Assembly: GCA_016744435.1 (NCBI GenBank)
Contig: JADGEJ010000011.1
Coordinates: 32,091 to 96,090, forward strand
Source: Lentibacter sp.
GTDB lineage: Bacteria > Pseudomonadota > Alphaproteobacteria > Rhodobacterales > Rhodobacteraceae
Length of the DNA: 64,000 bases
Direction: 5' to 3'
Every line of letters starts with the position of its first letter. The first letter of the stretch is position 1. Of this stretch, positions 28,973 to 36,813 are shown one piece after another. Made by a program: the position numbers and the translations under genes. The notes beneath the pieces were generated by a model. That model made no database searches. It saw only the letters and a list, made by a program, of their open reading frames with translations, and was not told where the DNA came from.

Positions 28973-29488
28973 GTGGAAGAAGATGAAGTAGTCACGGGGC
29001 GCGTGAAGTGGTTTGACCCTGTCAAAGGGTTTGGCTTTGTCGTCGCGCAATCCGGTGGGTCGGATATATTGTTGCACGCCAATGTGTTGCGCAATTTTGG
29101 CCAAAGTTCAGTCGCCGATGGGGCGCTGATCGCGATCACTGTGCAAGCAACAGACCGTGGCCGACAGGCTGTGGAAGTTGTGCGCATCGAGCCGCCAGAA
29201 GCGAGTGAGTCGGCTGCTTTGGAGGATTTCGAAGACATTGATCCTGAAGTTATGGCCAAAGCCGTGCTTGAGCCTGCGCGCGTCAAATGGTTTGACAAGG
29301 GCAAGGGCTTTGGCTTTGCCAATGTCTATGGTAGCAACGAAGATGTGTTCGTGCATATCGAAGTCTTGCACCGCTCGGGCCTTGCTGACTTGCAACCGGG
29401 CGAGGCTGTCGCGATCAAAGTGATCGACGGCAAGCGCGGGCGCATGGCAACGGAGGTTTTGGCTTGGGAAGCAGCCGTCAAAGACTAG
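28973..29488 (+). CDS. Cold-shock protein with two CSD domains
   Basis: Single-stranded nucleic-acid binding protein of 171 aa with two cold-shock domains. The first spans about residues 6-70 (VKWFDPVKGFGFV, DILLHA) and the second about 101-166 (VKWFDKGKGFGFAN, DVFVHI). They are joined by an acidic linker rich in Glu and Asp. Both RNP-1 and RNP-2 motifs are intact in each domain. The start is GTG at 28973; an in-frame stop lies 24 bases upstream and no better start exists. The 3' end overlaps a secreted DUF192 gene by 25 bases. Confidence 0.9.
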   Translation: MEEDEVVTGRVKWFDPVKGFGFVVAQSGGSDILLHANVLRNFGQSSVADGALIAITVQATDRGRQAVEVVRIEPPEASESAALEDFEDIDPEVMAKAVLEPARVKWFDKGKGFGFANVYGSNEDVFVHIEVLHRSGLADLQPGEAVAIKVIDGKRGRMATEVLAWEAAVKD

Positions 29489-29973
29489 CGGCGTTTTGCA
29501 GCTTTGTGCTTGTCAGCCTGCTTGCTTTTGCGAGTGTGGTGCAGGCACAAGAACAGACATTGGCTGGATGCGCGCCAAATCAGGTTGAGCTGCGCGGCCC
29601 TTGGGGGCAGGCGCGGTTTAACATCGAACTTGTCGACACCCCTGATGCGCGCGCACAAGGCCTGATGCACCGTGAAAGCCTGCCCATGAGCACCGGCATG
29701 TTGTTTCACTATGACAAGCCTGCGCCCGTCGCATTCTGGATGCGCAACACGCTGATCGCGCTTGATATGGTCTTTGTTGATGCCCGCGGCACCGTTCAGC
29801 AGGTGCATCACAACGCCAAGCCGCACGACGAAACCCTGATCAAGAGCGAGGCGCCTGTTTTGGCCGTGCTTGAAGTCAACGCAGGGCTGGCGCGCGCCCT
29901 TGGCATCAGCGCTGGCAGCGAAATGCGCTTTGCTGGTTTTGATCAGGCGCTTGCTGCGTGGCCTTGCAAGTAA
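29464..29973 (+). CDS. Secreted DUF192 protein
   Basis: Exported protein of 169 aa with an N-terminal signal peptide (hydrophobic FVLVSLLAFASVVQAQ) followed by the DUF192 domain (PF02643), which includes the segments RAQGLMHRESLPMSTGMLF and FWMRNTLIALDMVFVD. The molecular role is not known. The start is TTG at 29464, inside the end of the cold-shock gene and out of frame with it, with GGAGG 7 bases before. That implies translational coupling. The 3' end overlaps the convergent glucokinase gene by 31 bases. Confidence 0.88.
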   Translation: MGSSRQRLAAFCSFVLVSLLAFASVVQAQEQTLAGCAPNQVELRGPWGQARFNIELVDTPDARAQGLMHRESLPMSTGMLFHYDKPAPVAFWMRNTLIALDMVFVDARGTVQQVHHNAKPHDETLIKSEAPVLAVLEVNAGLARALGISAGSEMRFAGFDQALAAWPCK

Positions 29974-30821
29974 AGCGCTGCGCCCGTTAAGGCGGCGGCC
30001 TCGTCAGCAAGAGTAGAAAAACTGAAACCTTCCATCAAGTTTGAATAGGGCCCGCGGGCTTTGAAACTGGTTTGAAAGGGCTTTGAGGCCAGCTCAGAGG
30101 CCAGTGCGCGGCCCAGACTTCCCGCAAGCCAGATGCCGCCATAGGGCAGGTGCATAAGTGCCAGATCACCAAGGTAATGGCCCAAAAGCGAGAGCAGTAA
30201 GCTGCGCGTCGGCTCGGGCCAGCTTGCTGATATCTCGGGCGCTGTTTTGCTCTCACCAGTCAGTGCCTTGTGCAAATGCGGCAGAGCCGTGCCTGACAGG
30301 GCCGCCTCATAGGCATCTGAGCCATACTGTTTTATGCAATGCTGCAAGGCGTCGCGATAGCGCGCTGTTTCAAGCGCGGGCAGGCGCATATGTCCGGCTT
30401 CACTTTCGGGCACAAACCCTTTGCCGTTCACCACATGTAGCACCGCAGCATTCAGCCCTGTGCCTAGGTTGACCACGAGTTTGCGCTGATCACGCGGGCC
30501 AAGCGGCGCGAGCGCGTGGCCCATGGCCTGCAAGTCGTTGAGCAGCGTTACTTTGGTGTCGGGCAGGGCACGCGCGCTGATTGTCCAAGCGTGGTTGGTG
30601 AGCTTAACGCTGCCGTTTTGCACCGGACCAGCCGCCGCGATGCAGGCATGTTCTGGCGTTTCGCGCTCTGACAAATAGGCAGCCAGCGCCGCTTCGAAAG
30701 TTGCGAAGCCGGTGTTGGCGCATTGCCAGAGACTGCCATCAACAAGCCGCCCCGCAGAGGCCAGTGCAAAGCGGCAGTTGCTGCCGCCAATGTCTGCAAC
30801 AAGATCAGTTTTCACTCTCAT
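29943..30821 (-). CDS. glk: Glucokinase (Glk family)
   Basis: Phosphorylates glucose to glucose 6-phosphate. The 292-aa protein matches the PF02685 type: the ATP-site segment ADIGGSNCRFAL near the N terminus, LLNDLQAMGHAL, and LVVNLGTGLNAA. It lacks the zinc-binding ROK signature. It is slightly shorter than the roughly 320-aa E. coli enzyme. The gene starts 38 bases after the stop of an XRE regulator transcribed in the same direction. Confidence 0.85.
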   Translation of the reverse strand: MRVKTDLVADIGGSNCRFALASAGRLVDGSLWQCANTGFATFEAALAAYLSERETPEHACIAAAGPVQNGSVKLTNHAWTISARALPDTKVTLLNDLQAMGHALAPLGPRDQRKLVVNLGTGLNAAVLHVVNGKGFVPESEAGHMRLPALETARYRDALQHCIKQYGSDAYEAALSGTALPHLHKALTGESKTAPEISASWPEPTRSLLLSLLGHYLGDLALMHLPYGGIWLAGSLGRALASELASKPFQTSFKARGPYSNLMEGFSFSTLADEAAALTGAALYLQGHAASA

Positions 30822-30859
30822 GTCACAACCCTAGCTCTGAACGACGCCAAAAGCACGGC

Positions 30860-31645
30860 TCAACTGCCGCTTTCTGGCAGGCTTTGGGCGAGTTCTTCAA
30901 GCATAGCCTGAGCTTCAAGCGTGGCGGGAAAGAATAGCTCGATCTGGTCTCCGGAAAGTGTGTTGTCTTCAACCCCCGAAAAGCTGAGCAAGGCTGAAAA
31001 CAGCGGCAAACGCATTTCACCAACGCGGTAAATTCCACTGATCATAGGGGCCTCGGTGATGGCCGAGGCAAAGCCCGCGATCACTGGGTCTTTGCCCATG
31101 AGGTTTGCGGCGCGGTCAAGCTTGGGCAGCCCGCCTGCATTGCGGCTTTGGGCCCGCAGGCGGTGCTGTATGTGCTGGCCAACTTCGCCCCAATTTTCGA
31201 TCAACTCGGCTGCAAGTGTGGCGTTGGTACAAAGGCTGAGCAGGCTGTCGCCAACGCTCAAACCAACACGTTCAAACAGCGCCTTCGCTGGGGCATTCAA
31301 CGCTTTGATCGTCCAGTCCTGATCAAAGCTGATCGCCGGATAGGGCGCATGCCGCTCAAGGATGCGTAGCGCGGCGGCGCTCACTTGCGACAGGTGCTCG
31401 CTGTCGGCCTTGTCGCGCTGATAGACAGGTGCAAAACCTGCACTGAGCAGCATCTGGTTGCGCTCCGGCGCAGGCACATCGAGCGCCTCGGCCAATGTAA
31501 GCACCATGTCTCGCGAGGGCTGCGCGCGTGCGCTCTCCAGAAACGAGACATGCCGCGCCGAGACATCGGCTTCGCTTGCAAGGCTGCTCTGGCTCAAACG
31601 CCGTGAGCTGCGCCAGCGCCTGAGAAGTTGGGAGAAACTGTCCAT
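30860..31645 (-). CDS. XRE-family regulator with MmyB-like ligand domain
   Basis: Transcription factor of 261 aa with an N-terminal helix-turn-helix (about residues 8-60, RRLSQSSLASEADVSARHVS) and a C-terminal MmyB-like domain (PF17765) beginning around YPAISFDQDWTIKALN. In this family the C-terminal PAS-like domain is thought to bind a small hydrophobic ligand. It is divergent from a small membrane-protein gene at 31768 and may control it; glk lies directly downstream. Ligand unknown. Confidence 0.85.
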   Translation of the reverse strand: MDSFSQLLRRWRSSRRLSQSSLASEADVSARHVSFLESARAQPSRDMVLTLAEALDVPAPERNQMLLSAGFAPVYQRDKADSEHLSQVSAAALRILERHAPYPAISFDQDWTIKALNAPAKALFERVGLSVGDSLLSLCTNATLAAELIENWGEVGQHIQHRLRAQSRNAGGLPKLDRAANLMGKDPVIAGFASAITEAPMISGIYRVGEMRLPLFSALLSFSGVEDNTLSGDQIELFFPATLEAQAMLEELAQSLPESGS

Positions 31646-31767
31646 AGGTAAGCTCTAGCACGCTTATCGAGAGAAAACACTTACCTGCGGGGTAATTGAT
31701 TTGCCTCGTGCCTTACGCATTTTGGGCGGGCAACCCCTGCAAATCCATCAGCTTAGGAGCCCTCTCA

Positions 31768-32184
31768 ATGGATATTCAAAAAACCCGCAAAGCTCTGCGG
31801 ATCACCTCGGCGTTGATCTTCTTTTATGCCGTCTTCTCGCTGCTATCAGCGCTGCCTTTCGCCAATGGGCTGTTTCGCCTGTTTGCTGACTTCATGATCT
31901 GGCCACTAGATGGCGCGCAGAGCCTTGACGCTAAGGAGGTTAGGCTGTTGCTCGCGATTGGCGGCGGCGGCTTCTTTGCTTTGGGCTGGCTTGTCTGGCT
32001 GCTGTCGGGCGACGTGCTTGAGGCCGCGCCAGAAGCGATAGTCAGCCTCGTTAAGCAAGCCTGTTGGGCTTGGTTTCTCACCGACAGTGTGGCTTCGGTC
32101 GCGGCTGGTGTGCCGCTGAACATTGCGGGTAACCTGATCTATCTGGTGGCCCTGTTGGCGCCTTTACACACGTTAAAACGCTAG
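31768..32184 (+). CDS. Small membrane protein of unknown function
   Basis: A 138-aa protein with about four predicted membrane helices (around residues 10-30, 58-80, 92-110 and 118-135) and no motif I recognise. AGGAG lies 8 bases before the ATG at 31768. It is divergent from an XRE/MmyB regulator, and these regulators often repress the adjacent gene. A bidirectional hairpin follows it. Confidence 0.65.
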   Translation: MDIQKTRKALRITSALIFFYAVFSLLSALPFANGLFRLFADFMIWPLDGAQSLDAKEVRLLLAIGGGGFFALGWLVWLLSGDVLEAAPEAIVSLVKQACWAWFLTDSVASVAAGVPLNIAGNLIYLVALLAPLHTLKR

Positions 32185-32198
32185 CAGAAACGCAAAAC

Positions 32199-32221
32199 GC
32201 CCAGCCGCAATTGTGCTGGGC
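32199..32221. terminator. Bidirectional hairpin terminator
   Basis: A 7-bp stem GCCCAGC / GCTGGGC with a 9-base loop lies between two convergent genes. It is flanked by AAAA on one side and by a T-rich GCTTTGTTT on the other. Confidence 0.65.
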
Positions 32222-32243
32222 GCTTTGTTTGGAAGCAGCAAGG

Positions 32244-33323
32244 TTAGCCGCGGCGGCGTCCGCCTTTGCGGCCCGCGCGGCCACGGCCTTCCTGGCCCGC
32301 TTTTGGCGCGACTTTGTTGGTGCGGATCCAGTCTGCCCCGCCTTCGTCGTTGTTGGTCAGGAAGTTGGCCGCGCGGATGGCTTCCATCTCTTTACCAGCA
32401 CACGGTTTGGTGGAGCCCATGCCAAACATTTGCACAAAGGCCTCGTCGGTCATGTCTTCCGGAATAACGATACCAGCCGCCAGAACTTCGGCTTTTTTCT
32501 CGGCCAGTTTCTTGGGGCCAATCGGAAGCGCAACTGGATTCATGATCGCGGAGGTCATGCCCGCTGTGATCGCCATAGGCAAAAACGCGTTGTTGATGCC
32601 GTGGCGGTTGGGCAGGCCAAAGCTGATGTTGGATGCGCCGCAAGTCGTGTTGACGCCCAGTTCTTCGCGCAAGCGGCGCACGAGGGTGAAGACTTGCAGG
32701 CCAGCCGTGCCCATTGCGCCGATCGGCATTACCAGCGGATCAACCACGATGTCATGCGCGGGGATGCCAAAGTCAGCCGCGCGCTCGACGATCTTTTTGG
32801 CGACAGCAAAGCGCACATCCGGGTCTTCCGAGATACCAGTGTCATCATTGCTGATCGCCACGACTGGCACGTTGTACTTTTTGACCAGCGGCAGCACCAG
32901 CTCGAGGCGCTCTTCTTCGCCTGTCACCGAGTTGAGCAGCGGGCGGCCTTCAGCGGCGGCGAGGCCAGCCTCAAGCGCGCCGGGCACTGAACTGTCGATG
33001 CACAGCGGCACGTCTGTGACGGCCTGCACCACTTCGATGAGTTGCTTCATCAGTGGCGGCTCAACAAAGTTGTTGTCGGCATAGCGCGGGTCTTCGGCCA
33101 TTTTGCCCGAAAAGACTGCGCCTGAGTTGATGTCAAGGATCGTCGCACCCGCCGCGACTTGCGCCAGCGCGTCGGCCTCAACGCGGCTGAAGTCGCCGTT
33201 CTCAAGCTCCTCATTGAGGATCTTGCGGCCCGTCGGGTTGATCCGCTCGCCGATCACAGTGAAGGGCTGATCAAAGCCGATGATGGCTGTCTTGGTCTTG
33301 GATTCGACGATTGTTCTGGTCAT
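32244..33323 (-). CDS. Methyltetrahydrofolate-binding subunit of a split methionine synthase
   Basis: DHPS-like pterin-binding TIM barrel of 359 aa that transfers the methyl of methyl-tetrahydrofolate to a corrinoid protein. Family segments are INPTGRKILNEEL, ILDINSGAV, LCIDSSVPGALEAGL, NSVTGEEERLELV, DPLVMPIG and CGASNISFGLPNRHGIN. In Rhodobacterales such proteins act with separate corrinoid and homocysteine subunits in place of one MetH (described for Phaeobacter inhibens); those partners are not in this window. The last 15 residues are almost only Gly, Arg and Lys, an unusual basic tail. It ends the minus-strand run PF13769 - metF - this gene. Confidence 0.82.
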   Translation of the reverse strand: MTRTIVESKTKTAIIGFDQPFTVIGERINPTGRKILNEELENGDFSRVEADALAQVAAGATILDINSGAVFSGKMAEDPRYADNNFVEPPLMKQLIEVVQAVTDVPLCIDSSVPGALEAGLAAAEGRPLLNSVTGEEERLELVLPLVKKYNVPVVAISNDDTGISEDPDVRFAVAKKIVERAADFGIPAHDIVVDPLVMPIGAMGTAGLQVFTLVRRLREELGVNTTCGASNISFGLPNRHGINNAFLPMAITAGMTSAIMNPVALPIGPKKLAEKKAEVLAAGIVIPEDMTDEAFVQMFGMGSTKPCAGKEMEAIRAANFLTNNDEGGADWIRTNKVAPKAGQEGRGRAGRKGGRRRG

Positions 33324-33335
33324 GTCTGCGCTTTC

Positions 33336-34268
33336 TTATGAGTTGCTTGCGGGCTGGCCTGAGGCACCGCCGTTGTCTGTTGCCCATTTGGCGTTGGTTT
33401 TGATGCCGCCAAGTGGGAAGAAGTGAACCTTCTCGATGTTAAACGCGGGGTTGGCGGCTTTGTGCGCGGCCAGTTCAGCGAGAACTTCTGTTGGCTCGTA
33501 GGGCAAGAGAAGTTTGGTCACATCCATCGCGCGCTTTTGCAGGACTTTGAGCGAGGGGCCAACGCCACAGGCAATCGCGAACTTGATCAGCGTTTGCAGC
33601 TTAGCTGGGCCCGCGATACCGATATGCACGGGGATGTCGACACCTGCCTCGGCAAGGCTGTCGACCCATTTGATGATCGGGCCTGCTTCAAAGGCGAACT
33701 GGGTTGCAAGGGCCATTTTAGCATCAGAGGTTTCGGAGAATTTCTGTTTCCATTGAAGGGCTTCTTCGACGTTCTTCATGCCGCCTGTCGGGTCAATGTC
33801 TTTGTTGCCCTCAGGGTGGCCCGCGACGTGCAGGTGCTTGAAACCCGCCTTGCCAAACAGGCCGCTTTCCAACAACTGCATCGAGCTGTCAAAGTCACCA
33901 TGCGGCGTTTGCACTCCGCCCGCGAGCAGGAGCGCTTGGCTGACGTTGGCCTCGCCTTGATACATGGCAATCCAATTTGCCAACGTGGCTTCGTCTTTGA
34001 TGATGCGCGCCGGGAAATGCGGCATAACGTCAAAGCCCTCAGCATTGATGCGCTTGGCTGTTTCGACCATTTCTTCAATCGGTGTGCCTTCGATGTGGGC
34101 AATGTAGACCCGCGTGCCCGCAGGCAGGATGTCGCGAAAATCCTCCACCTTGGTGGCGGTGCGCGGCATCACCTCGATGGAGTAGCCCTGCAAGAAAGCC
34201 TCCATCTGGGCGGCGTTGCCAGCGGGAGCTTTAGTGTCGGTCTTGCGTTTGAAGTTCAGTAGAGCCAT
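33336..34268 (-). CDS. metF: Methylenetetrahydrofolate reductase
   Basis: Flavin enzyme reducing methylene-THF to methyl-THF, the methyl donor for methionine synthase. It is a TIM-barrel protein of 310 aa; conserved parts are VYIAHIEGTPIEEM, DVMPHFPARII, LLLAGG and AGHPEGNKDI. The start at 34268 (MALLNFKRKT) has GGGAGG 6 bases upstream; an in-frame ATG seven codons earlier overlaps the neighbour. It is next to the pterin-binding methyltransferase, so product and user of methyl-THF are encoded together. Confidence 0.9.
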   Translation of the reverse strand: MALLNFKRKTDTKAPAGNAAQMEAFLQGYSIEVMPRTATKVEDFRDILPAGTRVYIAHIEGTPIEEMVETAKRINAEGFDVMPHFPARIIKDEATLANWIAMYQGEANVSQALLLAGGVQTPHGDFDSSMQLLESGLFGKAGFKHLHVAGHPEGNKDIDPTGGMKNVEEALQWKQKFSETSDAKMALATQFAFEAGPIIKWVDSLAEAGVDIPVHIGIAGPAKLQTLIKFAIACGVGPSLKVLQKRAMDVTKLLLPYEPTEVLAELAAHKAANPAFNIEKVHFFPLGGIKTNAKWATDNGGASGQPASNS

Positions 34269-34285
34269 CGTGGCCTCCCAAATGC

Positions 34286-34591
34286 TCATTTGGCTGTTGC
34301 CCAGCCTTCGTTTGCGATCAGCGTTTTGAGGCGCTCGTGGTCAAATTCTTGGTCGATGCGCGCCACTTCTGCAGCAGCAATTTCGGCAGGCTCGCCTTCA
34401 AGCGAAACAGGCGCTGCCTTGCGCCATTCGGCCATGTAGGCGTCGCCATCCTTGGCGCCGATCTTCATAGCGGCACGGTCAATCGCCTGCTCAAAGCGCT
34501 CGGGCAGCGGGCCTTTGGTGCCACGGCGGCCTTTGCCCACGATCACTTGGGCGGGAATGTCGCGCCAATACACGATAGTCATATCTGGCAT
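34286..34591 (-). CDS. PF13769 (virulence-factor-named) protein of the methyl-THF locus
   Basis: Small protein of 101 aa starting MPDMTIVYWRDIPAQVIV, characteristic of a family named after a virulence factor but found mainly in this methyl-THF context in Rhodobacterales. Function unknown. It is the first gene of the minus-strand run with metF and the split-MetH subunit, so a supporting role for that methyl-transfer system (for example cofactor reactivation or complex assembly) is an inference. GAAGGAA lies about 8 bases upstream. Confidence 0.7.
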   Translation of the reverse strand: MPDMTIVYWRDIPAQVIVGKGRRGTKGPLPERFEQAIDRAAMKIGAKDGDAYMAEWRKAAPVSLEGEPAEIAAAEVARIDQEFDHERLKTLIANEGWATAK

Positions 34592-34708
34592 CTCTGATTC
34601 CTTCTTCTCTTACAAAATTGTTACGCCAGCCCACTGGGCTTTCACGTTTCAATTTCGACTTCACTGAGCCTATCCGCGACTCCTCGGCATTTCTGCGGGG
34701 AAATTAGC

Positions 34709-34742
34709 AGGGGCGCAGCGATGTTCCCAGCGCTGCGCCCCT
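34709..34742. terminator. Strong hairpin after phoX
   Basis: A perfect 12-bp GC-rich stem (AGGGGCGCAGCG / CGCTGCGCCCCT) with a 10-base loop lies 26 bases beyond the phoX stop on the minus strand. The flanking TAATTT (minus strand) is only weakly T-rich. Confidence 0.7.
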
Positions 34743-34768
34743 CCATAATTTTCATGTTGATGTTGAGC

Positions 34769-36646
34769 CTAGCCGATTATGCCGCCGTCTTCTCGCGTTA
34801 CCGCCACGATGGCCGAGCGCGGCACGTCGTTGCCATCGGGCCACTGGCTGCTGCCTTTCTCACCGGGGTGCTGGATGCCGACAAACATGGTGCGCTTGTC
34901 TGCTGACCAGCTAAGGCCTGTCACTTCACACTCGTTTGGCCCAGTGAGAAAACGGCGAATTTCGCCTGTTACCGGATCACCCGCAAGCATCTGGTTGTTG
35001 CCTTGGCCGGCAAAGTCGCCTTCGTTTGAATATTTGCCGTCGGTCTGGATCCAAAGCAGGCCGGCGCTGTCAAAGCTGAGGCCATCGGGGGAGTTGAACA
35101 TGTTGCCATCGTCGATGTTGGCCGAGCCTTTGCGCGCGTCATCGTGAACTGTCGGATTGCCCGCCATAACGTAAAGGTCCCATGCAAAGCCGTCGGCTGT
35201 GTGGTCATCGCCATTTGGTGTCCAGCGCACGATCTGGCCGTATTTGTTGGCTTCGCGTGGGTTTGGCCCGCCAACAGGGGTGAGGTCTCCGCCTTTGTTT
35301 GGCTTCACACCGCGGTTCTTGTTGTTGGTCAACGCGCAATAGACGTCGGCGCTGTTGGGGTTGGCGGCAACCCATTCTGGCCGGTCCATCGTGGTGGCGC
35401 CGACTTTTGAAGCGGCTTGGCGTGTATGGATGCAGATTTGGGCTTTTGACATGCCTGTCGCACCTTCAGAAAGCTCAAGCCACTCGCCAGCGCCCGTGTC
35501 ATGGAACTTGGCGGCATAGAGCCTGCCGTTTTCCATCAGATCATCGGTATCGGCGCCTGGCGAATAGCTGTTGTCAGAGACATAGCGGTAGAGAAACTCA
35601 CCGCGCTCATCGTCGCCCATGTAGATGACAAGCTTGCCGTCGTTGTTGACGACGCATTCAGCGTTTTCATGTTTGAAGCGCCCAAGAGCGGTGCGCTTCT
35701 TTGGTGTCGAAGTTGGGTCAGTCGGGTCGATCTCGACAACAAAGCCAGCGCGGTTTGACTCGTTCGGGTGTTTGGCGACGTCAAAGCGCGGGTCTACTGT
35801 GGCCCAAGCATAGCCCCAGTCCTTTGACGAAATGCCGTAACGGGCCAGCTCGGGCGAGACTTTGTGGGCCTCATCGGCCGCAGAGAAATAACCGTTAAAG
35901 TTTTCTTCGCAGGCAAGGTAGGTGCCCCAAGGTGTCGTGCCATTGCCGCAGTTGTTCCATGTGCCAAGCGTTTTGGTGCCTGACGGGTCGGCTGCGGTTT
36001 TCATCAGGTCGTGGCCAGCGGCGGGGCCAGTGATCTTCATCACAGTTTGCGGGGTGATGCGACGGTTGAAAGGGCTGTCTTTGACAAGCTGCCAGCCGTT
36101 TTCGCCTTGGGCGAGCTCGGCAATTGTTACGCCATGGGCGTTCATGCCTTTTTGGATGTCGTCCTCATTTGGGCCAGAATCGCCGCGATTGCCCCAGATG
36201 ATCGAACGGTTGGTGTATTCGTTGTTTACGGCCAAAAGGGTTTTGCCCTGATAGGAGAATATCTCCATACCATCGGTGTTGTCGCCAAAGGCGCGGGCCT
36301 GAGTTTCGGCGGTGCCGCGCGTTGTCGGGTCAAACTCGGGCGCGTCAGAAAAGAGCGGATCACCCCAGCGAACAACGACTTCTGACTTAAAGCCATCGGG
36401 CACAGTGATTTTGTCTTCTGTGCTTGCGCCGATCGCTTCAAACGTGAAGCGCGTGCCCTCTGCGCGGGCTGTGTTTGGCAACAGGCCGCCCGCAAGTGCC
36501 GTGAAGCCGCCAACAGCCAGAACACCACCGAGAAAGCCACGCCGCGAGAGGGCGGCTTCCACAACGGCGTCGAAGTCATTGTCTTCTGGCTTCGGGGCGA
36601 TCATCTCGTCAAAATCGTCGAAGTTTACTTCGGTGTGCTCGGTCAT
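34769..36646 (-). CDS. phoX: PhoX-family alkaline phosphatase
   Basis: Periplasmic calcium-dependent phosphatase that releases phosphate from organic esters, common in marine bacteria. The 625-aa product begins with an acidic N terminus and a Tat signal (SRRGFLGGVLAVGGFTALAG, then cleavage near ARAEG). A DUF839-type beta-propeller makes up the rest, with segments YQGKTLLAVNNEYTNR, LACEENFNGYF and GDDERGEFLYRYVS. A Pho-box-like sequence lies about 80 bases upstream, so phosphate-starvation control by PhoB is likely. A strong hairpin follows the stop. Confidence 0.93.
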   Translation of the reverse strand: MTEHTEVNFDDFDEMIAPKPEDNDFDAVVEAALSRRGFLGGVLAVGGFTALAGGLLPNTARAEGTRFTFEAIGASTEDKITVPDGFKSEVVVRWGDPLFSDAPEFDPTTRGTAETQARAFGDNTDGMEIFSYQGKTLLAVNNEYTNRSIIWGNRGDSGPNEDDIQKGMNAHGVTIAELAQGENGWQLVKDSPFNRRITPQTVMKITGPAAGHDLMKTAADPSGTKTLGTWNNCGNGTTPWGTYLACEENFNGYFSAADEAHKVSPELARYGISSKDWGYAWATVDPRFDVAKHPNESNRAGFVVEIDPTDPTSTPKKRTALGRFKHENAECVVNNDGKLVIYMGDDERGEFLYRYVSDNSYSPGADTDDLMENGRLYAAKFHDTGAGEWLELSEGATGMSKAQICIHTRQAASKVGATTMDRPEWVAANPNSADVYCALTNNKNRGVKPNKGGDLTPVGGPNPREANKYGQIVRWTPNGDDHTADGFAWDLYVMAGNPTVHDDARKGSANIDDGNMFNSPDGLSFDSAGLLWIQTDGKYSNEGDFAGQGNNQMLAGDPVTGEIRRFLTGPNECEVTGLSWSADKRTMFVGIQHPGEKGSSQWPDGNDVPRSAIVAVTREDGGIIG

Positions 36647-36726
36647 ATCTAACTCCAGAATGAGAATGTCTGCCCAGTTAGGGCGGCACCGATTTGGCAG
36701 TGCTAAGGCGATCTTGGCAATTCTAT

Positions 36727-36744
36727 GTAACGGTGTGATGACAG
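36727..36744 (-). promoter_or_regulatory. Candidate Pho box upstream of phoX
   Basis: Read on the minus strand, CTGTCATCACACCGTTAC consists of a perfect CTGTCAT half, a 4-base spacer and a weaker second half CCGTTAC (5 of 7). It lies about 80 bases upstream of the phoX start, a normal position for a PhoB site. Confidence 0.5.
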
Positions 36745-36813
36745 ATCATACCCCCTTGCGGAAACCTTCGGCGCAGCCTAGTTTGAAAGCAACTCGAAAT
36801 GGAGGCGTTCATC

